A DNA stretch of 64,000 nt, from contig JBBQIR010000002.1 of the NCBI GenBank assembly GCA_038325105.1, positions 8,035 through 72,034 of the forward strand. Direction: 5' to 3'. The notes beneath the pieces were generated by a model. That model was not told the origin of the DNA, ran no database searches, and saw nothing but the letters and a program-made list of their open reading frames with translations. Of the stretch, positions 17,046-26,219 are shown one piece after another (position 1 is the first letter of the stretch; each line of letters starts with the position of its first letter). The DNA comes from WSXY01 sp038325105 (GTDB taxonomy: Bacteria; Actinomycetota; Coriobacteriia; Anaerosomatales; Anaerosomataceae). The translations under genes were made by a program, and so were the position numbers.

Positions 17046-19139
17046 TCAGCCTCCGATACCGATGCGGATGTCGGCAGCAACCGCGCCGGCACCCTTGTCC
17101 GCGACGATGAGCGGGTTGATATCCAGTTCCGTGATCTCAGGGAAGTCCGTTACAAGCGCCGACGTGCGAACGATGACGTCGATGACGGCATCGAGGTCGG
17201 CCGGTCGTTGCCCGCGAGCGCCGCGCAGGAGCCCGAAGCCGCGAATCTCGGTGAGCATCTCGCGGGCCTCCTCGGGCGTGACCGGGCAGAGCCGGAAAGT
17301 GACGTCCTTCATGACCTCGACGAAGATACCGCCGAGACCGAACATCAGAAGCGGTCCGAACTGCGGATCGCGGTTGACACCGATGATGACCTCCCGGCCG
17401 GGCGGCAGCATCTGCTGGATGGACACGCCCCAGATGCGCGCATCCTCCATGCGCTCGCGGACGCGTGCGAGGATGTCCTCGTACGCCTCGGCGAGTTCGA
17501 CCTCATCGGCGATGTTGACGCGGATGCCACCGATATCCGACTTGTGGAGTATGTCCGGGCTCGCGATCTTCATGACCACGGGATACCCGACCTCGGCTGC
17601 GAGAACGCGCGCCGCAGCCAGATCCTTCGCGATTCCGCCGGGTGGGACCGTGATGCCGTACGCCGCCGCGATTCGCGAAGCGGACTCCTCGGTTATAAAG
17701 GTGCGCCCGGCCTGCCGTGCGTGGTCGATGGCGGCTGCCACGGTCTGCCTGTCGCCGTCTACGCGGGCCGCGGTCATCGCCGGCGCGTGAAGCCGGCGGG
17801 AGTGCGAGAGCATTGCAGCAAGCGTTGCCACCGCGCGCTCGGGGAATTCGAACTGCGGTATCTCACCCTCAGTGAACACAGGAATCGCCGAGGCCACACC
17901 GGCGCGACCCATGAAGCTCGCGAACATCGTAGTACCCGAGGAACGAGCGAGTTCGACCACGACGCGGGCTGTCGACTCCGCGTCGGTGCCGGCCTGCGGC
18001 GTGAGAATCACGAGGACTGCCCGCACGTTGGGGTCCTTCACGAGAATCTCGCCCGCAAGGCGGTAGCGCTCGGGATCTGCGTCTCCCAGCACGTCGACGG
18101 GGTTGTAGAGCGCGGCCGCGGGCGGCAGTTCCTCGCGGAGCGCGTTAATCGTCTCACTCTCGAGCGACGCGAGGGAGACGCCGAGGCGTTCGCAGGCGTC
18201 GGTCGCCAGGATCGCGGGTCCGCCGGCATTCGTGAGAATGACGAGGCCGGGGCCCTTGGGCAGTGGCTGTCGTGCGAAGCCGACCGAGAAGTCGAACAGT
18301 TCCTGGATGTTGTGAGCGCGAATGACGCCGGCTTTGCGGAACGCGGCGGCGTACGCCTGCTCGGAGCCCGCCAGACTACCCGTGTGCGACGAAACGGCGC
18401 GGGCACCGGCATCGGAGCCACCGGCCTTGAGCGCGATGAGCGGCTTCGTGCGGGTGAGCGAAGTCGCGGCTTCGACGAAAGCGCTCCCGTCCGTGACCGC
18501 CTCGAGATACGCAGCGACCACCCGGGAACCCGGGTCTTCTTCCCACGCCCGGAGGAGATCCACCTCGGACAGGTCCGACTTGTTGCCGAGTGACACGAAG
18601 TGCGCGAGTCCGATCGACTCCCCCGCTGCCCAGTCGAGCACGGCGGTACCAAGTGCGCCGGACTGCGACATGAACGATATCGTGCCCGCAGAGGGCATCG
18701 TGGGCGCGAATGAGGCGTTGAGGTGCGTCTCGGTGGCAATGAGGCCGAGGCAGTTGGGGCCGAGAAGGCGGATACCATGCTCGCGTGCTGTGGCTACCAC
18801 CTGGCGCTCAAGTGCCGCACCCGCGGGGCCGGTCTCCTTGAAGCCCGCCGAGATGACGATGACTGCGGAGATTCCGCTCAGGCCGCACTCATCGATGACC
18901 GCGGCGACGTATTTGGCGGGAACGGCGATGATCGCGAGATCGATCGGCGCGGAGATGTCTTTGACCGATGCGTAGCACCGGTGCCCGTGGACCTCGTCGG
19001 CCTTCGGGTTGACGGGATAGACAGTACCAGCGAACCCGCCGGAGAGCAGATTGTCGAAGACGTAGTGGCCGACTCTCCCTTCTTCGCGGGAGACGCCGAC
19101 CACTGCTACCGAGCGAGGAGAGAAGAACTCTTCGAGCAC
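17046..19139 (-). CDS. ADP-forming acetyl-CoA (acyl-CoA) synthetase, fused alpha-beta chain
   Basis: A 697-residue single-chain NDP-forming acyl-CoA synthetase: CoA-binding domain (1-130), ligase-CoA domains to about 450 and an ATP-grasp beta portion (480-697). The phosphohistidine is His252 in SSHTGSLAGSE. It reversibly makes acetate plus ATP from acetyl-CoA, ADP and phosphate, an energy-conserving step of anaerobic archaea and some anaerobic bacteria. Start: GTG at 19139 downstream of GGGAGGGTGAG. It is grouped with the DRTGG protein. Confidence 0.9.
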   Translation of the reverse strand: MLEEFFSPRSVAVVGVSREEGRVGHYVFDNLLSGGFAGTVYPVNPKADEVHGHRCYASVKDISAPIDLAIIAVPAKYVAAVIDECGLSGISAVIVISAGFKETGPAGAALERQVVATAREHGIRLLGPNCLGLIATETHLNASFAPTMPSAGTISFMSQSGALGTAVLDWAAGESIGLAHFVSLGNKSDLSEVDLLRAWEEDPGSRVVAAYLEAVTDGSAFVEAATSLTRTKPLIALKAGGSDAGARAVSSHTGSLAGSEQAYAAAFRKAGVIRAHNIQELFDFSVGFARQPLPKGPGLVILTNAGGPAILATDACERLGVSLASLESETINALREELPPAAALYNPVDVLGDADPERYRLAGEILVKDPNVRAVLVILTPQAGTDAESTARVVVELARSSGTTMFASFMGRAGVASAIPVFTEGEIPQFEFPERAVATLAAMLSHSRRLHAPAMTAARVDGDRQTVAAAIDHARQAGRTFITEESASRIAAAYGITVPPGGIAKDLAAARVLAAEVGYPVVMKIASPDILHKSDIGGIRVNIADEVELAEAYEDILARVRERMEDARIWGVSIQQMLPPGREVIIGVNRDPQFGPLLMFGLGGIFVEVMKDVTFRLCPVTPEEAREMLTEIRGFGLLRGARGQRPADLDAVIDVIVRTSALVTDFPEITELDINPLIVADKGAGAVAADIRIGIGG

Positions 19140-19168
19140 AGCTGGCTCACCCTCCCCTAAAATGGAGA

Positions 19169-19190
19169 ACGGCGCCTCGAAGGGCGCCGT
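19169..19190 (-). terminator. Hairpin between rpmF and the acyl-CoA synthetase gene
   Basis: Perfect 8-bp inverted repeat ACGGCGCC/GGCGCCGT with a 6-nt loop just after the rpmF stop; on the minus strand it is followed by TTCTCCATTTT. The T-rich stretch is interrupted, so termination may be partial. Confidence 0.5.
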
Positions 19191-19195
19191 TTCAA

Positions 19196-19372
19196 CTAAT
19201 CAGTTTCGACGATTTCCTTACCGTCATAGTACCCACAATCGGGGCAAACCCTGTGCGGCAGCTTTGGCTGGTGGCACTGCGGGCACACGGAACGGGAAGG
19301 AGCCTCAAGTTTGTGAGACGAGCGGCGCGAGTGGGTGACGGATCGGCCCGTCTTCCTCTTCGGGACTGGCAT
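19196..19372 (-). CDS. rpmF: 50S ribosomal protein L32
   Basis: A 58-residue ribosomal protein. It starts MPVPKRKTGRSVTHSRRSSH, the conserved L32 opening, and has a zinc ribbon with CPQC at about 30-33 and CPDC at about 43-46. The ATG is about ten bases after GGGAG. It follows the DUF177 gene, its near-universal partner, across a 121-nt gap. Retention of all four cysteines marks the zinc-binding (C+) paralogue. Confidence 0.96.
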   Translation of the reverse strand: MPVPKRKTGRSVTHSRRSSHKLEAPSRSVCPQCHQPKLPHRVCPDCGYYDGKEIVETD

Positions 19373-19493
19373 GCTGGTGACTCTCCCTTCAGGCGCCCGG
19401 AAGTGGGCGCGATGCTTGCGTGTTCAAGCGCCGTGCAACAAGGGCAGGCGCAAAGCGACATGATAGCACACGCGAGGGTGCGCGGGGCAACTC

Positions 19494-20045
19494 TCAGACG
19501 TCGTCTCCGGACTCGGTAATCAGGTCCTGGAGCGCAGCGAATGGCGAATCCGCGCGAACAGGCGCGCATCCGCACGGTCCCGCAGTGAGATCGGCCCCAC
19601 ACGTGGCACAGATGCCGGCGCAGGACTCGTCGTGAAGCGGCGCGAACGGCAGATCCAAAATGAGCGCGGAGCGTACGGCCGGAAGCAGATCGATCGCGCG
19701 GTCATGGATGTACTCGACTTCCTGCTCCTCGGGAATCTCGTCGTCGTGACCGGGGAGGACGTAGAAGCCCTCCACGTCGCCGGAGGCCACGAAGGTGAAG
19801 TCCTGTAGGCAGCGCGAGCACCCGGTCGAGACCTCGACCTCGACGCGGCCATGGGCGATGACCTGGCCGGTTCCGGTGTACGTGACCGTCACATCGACGT
19901 GCGCGGGTCCTACCGGCGCGAACGTCTCGGTACCGAGCACGAGGGGTGCTAGTGGGAAGTCGGTATCGACGCCGATGCTGTCGGCGAGCTCATCGAGTAT
20001 CTCTTTGACGTCGACCAGGAGTTGCTGTGGGGCGGCCTCAGCCAC
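19494..20045 (-). CDS. DUF177 family protein (YceD-like)
   Basis: A 183-residue DUF177 protein. The domain covers most of the length; CSRCLQDF (middle) and CAGICATCG followed by a CGC (C-terminus) are cysteine pairs suggesting zinc binding. DUF177 members sit upstream of rpmF across bacteria and have been linked to 23S rRNA accumulation. Start: GTG at 20045, overlapping the end of the upstream coiled-coil gene by eight bases; no strong SD, so translational coupling is assumed. Confidence 0.88.
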   Translation of the reverse strand: MAEAAPQQLLVDVKEILDELADSIGVDTDFPLAPLVLGTETFAPVGPAHVDVTVTYTGTGQVIAHGRVEVEVSTGCSRCLQDFTFVASGDVEGFYVLPGHDDEIPEEQEVEYIHDRAIDLLPAVRSALILDLPFAPLHDESCAGICATCGADLTAGPCGCAPVRADSPFAALQDLITESGDDV

Positions 20046-20496
20046 GCTGGCCGACCTTGCCCTGGAGGCGATCGCGGCCACGCTGGACGGCGGTGAGGAG
20101 CTTGCCGAGGTTGACCTCAAGGTTAGCGAGCATCTCGTCGGCGTAGTCCTCTGCGCCAAGGCGGATCTCGCGCTCACGGGCACGGGCGTTGTCGAGGATG
20201 TCGGCGGCCTGCTGCTCGGCGAGCTTGACGATCTCCTGCTCGCTTGCGATGGCCTGTGCACGGTCGCGGGACTCCTCGAGGATGCGGTTTGCTTCCTTCT
20301 CGGCTTCCTCGAGCATCTCCTGGCGCTCCTTGACGATCCAACGCGCCTGCTTGAGCTCGTCGGGAAAGTTCGCCCTGACTTCGTCAACGATTTCGTAGAT
20401 CTTGTCCGGATCGACCATCTTGTTGGCCGAGAACGGCACGTTGCGACCGGAGTCGACCAGTTCTTCGATCCGATCGATGAGCGCCATGATATCCAT
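20038..20496 (-). CDS. SepIVA/DivIVA-like coiled-coil protein
   Basis: A 152-residue protein made largely of helix. Residues about 1-45 contain a short conserved head (ALIDRIEELV ... KIYEIVDEVR), followed by a charged coiled coil (ERQEMLEEAEKEANRILEE ... ). Automated pipelines often call such proteins ATP synthase subunit b-like. In mycobacteria the gene at this locus, directly before the DUF177 gene, is sepIVA, a DivIVA-like septum/elongation regulator; synteny supports that reading. ATG at 20496 nine bases after GGAGG. Divisome role is inferred. Confidence 0.7.
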   Translation of the reverse strand: MDIMALIDRIEELVDSGRNVPFSANKMVDPDKIYEIVDEVRANFPDELKQARWIVKERQEMLEEAEKEANRILEESRDRAQAIASEQEIVKLAEQQAADILDNARAREREIRLGAEDYADEMLANLEVNLGKLLTAVQRGRDRLQGKVGQRG

Positions 20497-20510
20497 CGTG
20501 CTGTACCTCC

Positions 20511-20999
20511 CTATAGGGATTGCTTCATGCGTGCGGCCAAAGCCTCACAGACTGCGTCTGGCACAAGTCCTCTGACGGAACCACCGTGCCGTGCTATCTC
20601 TTTCACTGCAGAAGAACTCAGGTACGCGTACTCCGGAATCGACATTATGAACATCGTCTCGATGTTCCCGTCGAGCCGGTAATTCAACTGTGCCATCTGG
20701 AACTCATGTTCAAAATCCGTGACCGCGCGGAGGCCCTTGATGATGACCTGGGCATCCATCTTTCGCGCATAGTCAACAAGAAGTGTATCAAAAGGCTGCA
20801 CAACAACATTGCCGAGGTACGCAGTCGCGTCCGCAATGAACGCGCAACGCTCGTCTACCGAGAAGATCGGACCGGCGCCTTTGTCGGGGCTGAGTGCCAC
20901 CGCAACGACGACTTCATCGAAAAGCGCGGAGGCTCTGATGATGATGTCGAGATGACCGGACGTGACCGGATCAAACGTTCCGGGGCAGAGCGCGCGCAT
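20511..20999 (-). CDS. coaD: Phosphopantetheine adenylyltransferase CoaD
   Basis: A 162-residue nucleotidyltransferase making dephospho-CoA, the penultimate CoA step. The T-x-G-H motif is residues 13-16 in FDPVTSGHLDII, and ISPEYAYLSSS-like residues (SIPEYAYLSSSAVKEIA) form the C-terminal signature. Start: ATG at 20999 overlapping the rsmD stop by one base; a longer reading would invade rsmD. rsmD-coaD is a widely conserved pair. Confidence 0.97.
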   Translation of the reverse strand: MRALCPGTFDPVTSGHLDIIIRASALFDEVVVAVALSPDKGAGPIFSVDERCAFIADATAYLGNVVVQPFDTLLVDYARKMDAQVIIKGLRAVTDFEHEFQMAQLNYRLDGNIETMFIMSIPEYAYLSSSAVKEIARHGGSVRGLVPDAVCEALAARMKQSL

Positions 21000-21574
21000 C
21001 ACGTCGGTCGCTTCCCTTCGTAGGTTGCGTACGAAATCGCCGTGCTTCCGTACATGCGGTCCCCTGTTGCAACGAACCCCTCTGGCCACACAGGCATCTC
21101 ACGTCTCGCGTGTTCATACACCACGAGCGCGCCGTCCTCAAGCGTACCGCTCATGGCGAGGTCTTCCATTAGTTGGCTGACCTGCGTCGGAACGATTCTA
21201 TAAGGAGGGTCGAGAAAGAGCAACGCGAACGGTCCGCCACCCACACCGCGACGTGCGGCGATGAACGCGTCACCGCTCAGAATGCTCAGGAGATCCGAGC
21301 ACCCGAAAGTCGCGGCATTGCTGCCGATAGCATCTCTGGCAAGGCGGTCGGACTCGATGAGGACCGCCCTGGCCGCCCCGCGGGACAGCGCCTCGAACGC
21401 AAGCGCGCCGCTACCGGCGAACGGGTCAAGAACGGCAATGCCCTCGAATCCGCCGGTTCGCGATCCGACGGCCGAGAACACCGCCTCGCGGACGCGATCC
21501 GAGGTGGGTCGTGTCTCGGTACCTTTGGGCGCAACGAGTGCCCGTCCGCGCCACTCACCCGCGACGATTCTCAT
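20999..21574 (-). CDS. rsmD: 16S rRNA (guanine966-N2)-methyltransferase RsmD
   Basis: A 191-residue Rossmann-fold methyltransferase. SAM motif I is VLDPFAGSGALAFEAL at about 48-63 and the catalytic motif is LFLDPPY at about 119-125. It modifies G966 of 16S rRNA during 30S assembly. Start: ATG at 21574 overlapping the recG stop (ATGA) with GGTGAGGAG just upstream; a GTG five codons earlier lies on the ribosome site. Confidence 0.95.
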   Translation of the reverse strand: MRIVAGEWRGRALVAPKGTETRPTSDRVREAVFSAVGSRTGGFEGIAVLDPFAGSGALAFEALSRGAARAVLIESDRLARDAIGSNAATFGCSDLLSILSGDAFIAARRGVGGGPFALLFLDPPYRIVPTQVSQLMEDLAMSGTLEDGALVVYEHARREMPVWPEGFVATGDRMYGSTAISYATYEGKRPT

Positions 21575-23691
21575 CCGCTCCTCACCCACGTTCCGGCTTC
21601 ACCGAGAAACGCCGCCGTTTGCACGCCCAGAAGCGCGTGCTCGGGTTGCGTGAGGTGCGGATCCTCGGCCACGATCGCGAACGCATCAGCTCGTGCCTTC
21701 TCAAGAAGGTCCGCGTCACCGATGAGCGACGCTGCGTGCAGTCCGGGCAATCCGCTCTGGCGAAGCCCGAGGACATCTCCTTCGCCGCGAAGTAAAAGGT
21801 CCTGCTCGGCAAGAGCGAAACCGTCGTTGGTGGCGGCGATTGCCTGCATCCGGCGTTTGCCGTCCTCGGTCCTGGCGTCGGAGAACACGAGAAACTCGCC
21901 CGGATGCTCGCCGCGACCAATGCGCCCGCGAAGCTGATGGAGTTGTGCGAGGCCGAACCGTTCCGCGTCCTCAACGAGCATGATCGTGGCGTTGTGGACG
22001 TCAACGCCCACCTCGATGACGGTCGTTGCAACGAGCACGTCAACGGCTCCGGTCCGAAACTCCTCCATAACGGCCATCTTCTCAGCCGGACGCATCTTGC
22101 CGGTGAGGAGGCCGACGCGGAGGTCCGGGAACACCTGGGTTCGAAGCCGCTCGGCTTCGCGCGTCGCCGCCCGGGCTTCGGCGGTGTCGGACTCTTCGAC
22201 AAGCGCGCACACGACGTACGCCTGACGGCCCGCCTGCACCGCCGCACGCACGGAGTCGTACGCGCCAGAGCGTCCGCTGCGCGGGACAAGGCGGGTGACG
22301 ACATGGTCGGCAGGCCGCGAACCCGGCCGCTGCCGAAGGTACGACGTTGCGAGATCCCCGTACGCGGTGAGCGCCAGGCTTCTCGGAATCGGGGTCGCGG
22401 TCATCACGAGGAGATCGGCGGTCTCCCCCTTCTCGCGAAGTGCAAGGCGTTGCTGCACGCCGAAACGGTGCTGTTCGTCGACGATCGCCAACGTGAGTGC
22501 CGCGTACGCAACGTCGGGTTGTATGAGCGCGTGCGTACCGAACACGACGTTCACCGAGGAGTCCGCGATCGCTTCAAGGATGCGCCGGCGCTCGGGTGCC
22601 GGAGTCGACCCCGTCAGCAGCTCCCAGGTCACGCCTGCATCGTCGAGCAACGGTCCGACGTTGCGCGCGTACTGGGCGGCAAGAACCTCGGTCGGCGCCA
22701 TCATGGCCGCCTGCGTTCCCGAGTCCGCGGCGATGCACAAGGCGAGCGCCGCGATGACGGTCTTGCCGGTCCCGACATCACCCAGAAGCATGCGGTTCAT
22801 CGGTTCGGGGGCAGTCATATCAGCCACAACATCCGCGAGCGCATGGGTCTGGTCATCGGTGAGCGCGAACGGGATAGCCTCGCCAAGACGCCCGAAGTGC
22901 GTGCCGCCGATCGAGTGCGCGTGGCCGGGGCGCTCCTTGACCGTATGGTACCGTCGCGCGGCCATTGCCAGCTGAAGCGCGAAGAACTCGTCGTAGGCGA
23001 GCCGTCGTCGGGCCGGCTCAGCATCGGCGAGCGCATCCGGGTACTGGATGGCCGAAAGCGCCCAGCGGAGTGGCGGGAGATCGCGCGTGATGCGAAGGCT
23101 GGCAGGCAGCGGGTCGGTAGGGTTTCCTGCCTCGGCGAGTGCCTCTGAGACGAGTTTCCGCATCCAGTTGGTGGAGACGCCCTCGGTTGCACGGTGCACT
23201 GGAAGAACGCGCCCGAGGTCTTTGGGAGACTCCGTCGAATCCATGCGCTCGAGGAACGGCGTTTTCATCTGGCGGAGCCCGAAATCCATCTCCACCCGGC
23301 CGGCCATCGCGACCCGGTCGTCGACCTTCACGCGCTGCGCCACATACGGCTGGTTGAACCACACGCCAACGACAACGCCTGTCTCATCGGCAACAGCGAC
23401 CTCGATGATCGTGAGGCGCGGACGCGGACGCTTGACCCGGACGTCGCGCACCGTGCCGAGCACGGTCGCATCGGCACCGAGCGGCACATCGCGAATTGCC
23501 GAGGCGGTCATGAGGTCGAGATACCGCGTGGGGTAATGGTGCACGAGGTCCCCGATGGTCTCGATCCCGAGTCGCGCGAGGGCCTCCGCGCGGCGGGTGT
23601 CGACGAAGCGCAGTTCGGAGACCGGGTGTGTCCACCGGTCTCCGGTATCGGGATCGGCCGGCGTGACGTTGATCTGACCGGCGGACTGCAT
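21571..23691 (-). CDS. recG: ATP-dependent DNA helicase RecG
   Basis: A 706-residue helicase that remodels stalled forks and Holliday junctions. An N-terminal wedge/OB domain (about 30-200) precedes the two RecA-like domains: Walker A GDVGTGKT at 304-311, DEQH box at 405-408, and the C-terminal helicase motif HQLRGRIGRGEH. Length is normal. ATG at 23691 eight bases after GGTGGAG; only 8 nt separate it from the DegV gene. Confidence 0.97.
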   Translation of the reverse strand: MQSAGQINVTPADPDTGDRWTHPVSELRFVDTRRAEALARLGIETIGDLVHHYPTRYLDLMTASAIRDVPLGADATVLGTVRDVRVKRPRPRLTIIEVAVADETGVVVGVWFNQPYVAQRVKVDDRVAMAGRVEMDFGLRQMKTPFLERMDSTESPKDLGRVLPVHRATEGVSTNWMRKLVSEALAEAGNPTDPLPASLRITRDLPPLRWALSAIQYPDALADAEPARRRLAYDEFFALQLAMAARRYHTVKERPGHAHSIGGTHFGRLGEAIPFALTDDQTHALADVVADMTAPEPMNRMLLGDVGTGKTVIAALALCIAADSGTQAAMMAPTEVLAAQYARNVGPLLDDAGVTWELLTGSTPAPERRRILEAIADSSVNVVFGTHALIQPDVAYAALTLAIVDEQHRFGVQQRLALREKGETADLLVMTATPIPRSLALTAYGDLATSYLRQRPGSRPADHVVTRLVPRSGRSGAYDSVRAAVQAGRQAYVVCALVEESDTAEARAATREAERLRTQVFPDLRVGLLTGKMRPAEKMAVMEEFRTGAVDVLVATTVIEVGVDVHNATIMLVEDAERFGLAQLHQLRGRIGRGEHPGEFLVFSDARTEDGKRRMQAIAATNDGFALAEQDLLLRGEGDVLGLRQSGLPGLHAASLIGDADLLEKARADAFAIVAEDPHLTQPEHALLGVQTAAFLGEAGTWVRSG

Positions 23692-23699
23692 GATCGTGA

Positions 23700-24551
23700 C
23701 TACTCCACCGGGCAGTAGACAGCGCCGACAGCACCGGGACCGGCATAGGTGCCGATGACCGCGCCGACGGACACGATGTGGAGAAGCTCGTAGTTGGCGC
23801 CTGATGCGTCGATCTCAGCACGAAGATCCTCGGCCAGCTGCGGAGCGATCGAGTGGAGAATCGAGACCTGGACGCGATGATCGCGCGATGCCTCGGCGAT
23901 GCGTCCGGCTATCTCGGCAAGTGCCTTCTTGGTGCCCTTGACCTTCTTGAAGGGCTCGATTGTGCCCTCGGAGTTGAAGGTGAGCACGGGCTTGATGTTG
24001 AGGAGAGATGCCGCAAGGCCCTGCGCCTTTCCGGCACGACCGCCTTTGACGAGGTAGTCGAGTGTGTCGAGCGCGAAGAGGAGTTTCGCGTTGTCGACGA
24101 TGTGGCGTGCAGACATTTCGATCGCCGCCCCGTCCCCGCCGGCATCGCGCGCGTCGAGCGCTGCCTGGACGACGAGTGCGTAACCGGCCGACACGATGTG
24201 CGTGTCGATGACCCGTACCGGGATGGAGCAGCCGGTTGCTGCAAGCGTCGCGGACTCGAAGGTACCGGAGAGCGCTGCAGTGAGATGGATCGAGACGATC
24301 TCGTCGCATCCCTGCTCGGCAAGGGCGCTGTAGACCACCGAGAAGTCAGCCGGTGATGGCTGAGACGTCTTAGGAAGTACGGGAGACGTTGAGAGCTTCT
24401 CATAGAACGCTTCGGGCGTGAGGTCGATCCAGTCGAGGTAAGTCGTGTCACCGAAGAGCACCTTGAGCGGCACCATAACGATGTCGTGCTGTGCGAGCCA
24501 TTCCGGACCGAGATCGCAGGTGCTATCGACGACGAGACCGACCTTGCCCAT
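23700..24551 (-). CDS. DegV family fatty-acid-binding protein (FakB-like)
   Basis: A 283-residue DegV protein. Family features: VVDSTCDLGPEW near the start, TSQPSPADF, SGTFESA and YLVKGGRAGK. DegV/FakB proteins carry one fatty acid and present it to the kinase FakA, which makes acyl-phosphate for PlsY. Adjacent to a FakA-type gene (37 nt gap), which makes this role very likely. ATG at 24551 six bases after GGGAGG. Confidence 0.88.
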   Translation of the reverse strand: MGKVGLVVDSTCDLGPEWLAQHDIVMVPLKVLFGDTTYLDWIDLTPEAFYEKLSTSPVLPKTSQPSPADFSVVYSALAEQGCDEIVSIHLTAALSGTFESATLAATGCSIPVRVIDTHIVSAGYALVVQAALDARDAGGDGAAIEMSARHIVDNAKLLFALDTLDYLVKGGRAGKAQGLAASLLNIKPVLTFNSEGTIEPFKKVKGTKKALAEIAGRIAEASRDHRVQVSILHSIAPQLAEDLRAEIDASGANYELLHIVSVGAVIGTYAGPGAVGAVYCPVE

Positions 24552-24588
24552 ATGGAGCCTCCCTGTTTTGCTGGCGAACGAGACGGTC

Positions 24589-26205
24589 CTATTCGAGGCC
24601 GATAATGACCGGGTAGAGAGGCTGCTCACCACGATGAGTCTCGATTTCAAGCGACGGGTTAGCCTTCTCGGCTTCGGCGGCCAGACGTGCGAGCGACTCA
24701 TCATCGAACTCGGCACCGGCAAGGATCGTGAGTGTTTCAGCGTCGCCCACGAGAAGCCCGATGAGCTTGAGCGTCACGTCGATGACGTCATCCCCCACGA
24801 CTTCGATCTCGTGATCGGAGATGCCGATGACCTGCCCCATCTTGATGGAGCCGACCTTCCCTTTCGAGTCCTTGACGGCAGTCGTGACTTCGCCCGTGCG
24901 CACGCCTTCGGCAGCGGCTGTCATCTCGGCGACCGCTTCCTCAAACGAGAGGCTCTGATCGAAGCCGAGGAGCGCTGAGAACGCCTCGGGAACCGACGTT
25001 GTCGGTACAACGGCGGTCCGGCGCTCTTCGAGGCCTACGACCTGCTGCGCGGCCATGACGATATTCCGGTTGTTCGGCAGGATGATGATCTTCTCGGCGT
25101 GAACGCTCTGCGCGGCCTCGTAGATCTCGGCTGTCGACGGGTTCATGGTCTGTCCGCCGCTGACGACGACATCCACACCGAGGCTCCGGAGGATCTCCGC
25201 AAGACCGTCACCGGCGGCGACGGCTACGAAACCAACAGGTTTGGGCGTTGTGTTCGCCTGAGTCTCAGCTTTGAGCTGCTCGGTGCGCTCTTCGGTCTGC
25301 CGACGCATGTTGTTGATGTGGACTTCGGCGACCTCGCCAAGCGACGTGGCCCATGCGAGAACGCTGCCAGGGTCGTCGGTATGCACGTGGATCTTGTAGG
25401 TCTCACGGTCTCCGACCACGAGCTCGGATCCGCCCTTTGCTGCGATCCAGTCAGCCACGAACGACTTGTCAACGTCGGCATCATGGAGAAGGAACTCCGT
25501 GCAGTAGAGGTACTCTTCGTCGTCCCAATCGTTGATCGGGCTGACCGTGAGTTCGCCCGTCGCGACCGCGATGTCGTGCTCCGAGAACTCGTGGCCCCCC
25601 ATACCGGTCACGAATCCCTCGGCAAGAATCGCCAGACCGAAACCGCCGGCGTCGACGACGCCGTGCTCCTTGAGAACCGGAAGGAGATCCGGACCACGCC
25701 GGACCGACTCGAACGACGCCTTGACGACCAAATCGAGGATCTCGTCGAGTGATGCCGAGGCACGGACGCCGGCAGCAGCGGACTTCGCCGCGTCTTTGAG
25801 CACAGTCAGCATCGTTCCTTCGACCGGCTTACGTACGGCCTGGAACGCGACAGTCACCGATCGCTGAAGCGCATCGGCGAGCACCTCCGAGGAGATCTCG
25901 GAACTCGCAGCAACCGCTTCACAGAGACCGCGGAGAATCTGGCTGAGGATGACGCCCGAGTTGCCGCGTGCACCCATCAGGGAGCCGTGGGTGATGGCCT
26001 TACAGATGTCGGGCACCGAAGGGTCCGGCTCGAGAGCCGTCAGAGCGGTCATCACTGCGTCCATCGTGAGGCTCATGTTCGTGCCGGTGTCACCGTCCGG
26101 GACGGGGAACACGTTCAGTCGGTTGATCTCTTCCCTGCGCTCTTTGAGAGCCGATGCGGCCGCAGCAATGAGTTCGAGCGCGCCGGGAGTCGTGTCTGCG
26201 GTCAT
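24589..26205 (-). CDS. fakA: Fatty acid kinase FakA (DhaL domain / DAK phosphatase family)
   Basis: A 538-residue protein with an N-terminal DhaL-type kinase domain (NVFPVPDGDTGTNMSLT at about 30-46; GARGNSGVILSQ), a central domain and a C-terminal Y-domain. FakA phosphorylates FakB-bound fatty acid with ATP. The motif order matches FakA/YloV rather than dihydroxyacetone kinase. Start: ATG at 26205 preceded by GGAG; a GTG at 26223 that overlaps the asp23 stop (GTGA) would add six residues and is possible. The order asp23-fakA-recG is shared with Firmicutes. Confidence 0.9.
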   Translation of the reverse strand: MTADTTPGALELIAAAASALKERREEINRLNVFPVPDGDTGTNMSLTMDAVMTALTALEPDPSVPDICKAITHGSLMGARGNSGVILSQILRGLCEAVAASSEISSEVLADALQRSVTVAFQAVRKPVEGTMLTVLKDAAKSAAAGVRASASLDEILDLVVKASFESVRRGPDLLPVLKEHGVVDAGGFGLAILAEGFVTGMGGHEFSEHDIAVATGELTVSPINDWDDEEYLYCTEFLLHDADVDKSFVADWIAAKGGSELVVGDRETYKIHVHTDDPGSVLAWATSLGEVAEVHINNMRRQTEERTEQLKAETQANTTPKPVGFVAVAAGDGLAEILRSLGVDVVVSGGQTMNPSTAEIYEAAQSVHAEKIIILPNNRNIVMAAQQVVGLEERRTAVVPTTSVPEAFSALLGFDQSLSFEEAVAEMTAAAEGVRTGEVTTAVKDSKGKVGSIKMGQVIGISDHEIEVVGDDVIDVTLKLIGLLVGDAETLTILAGAEFDDESLARLAAEAEKANPSLEIETHRGEQPLYPVIIGLE

Positions 26206-26219
26206 CGATGTCTCCATCG

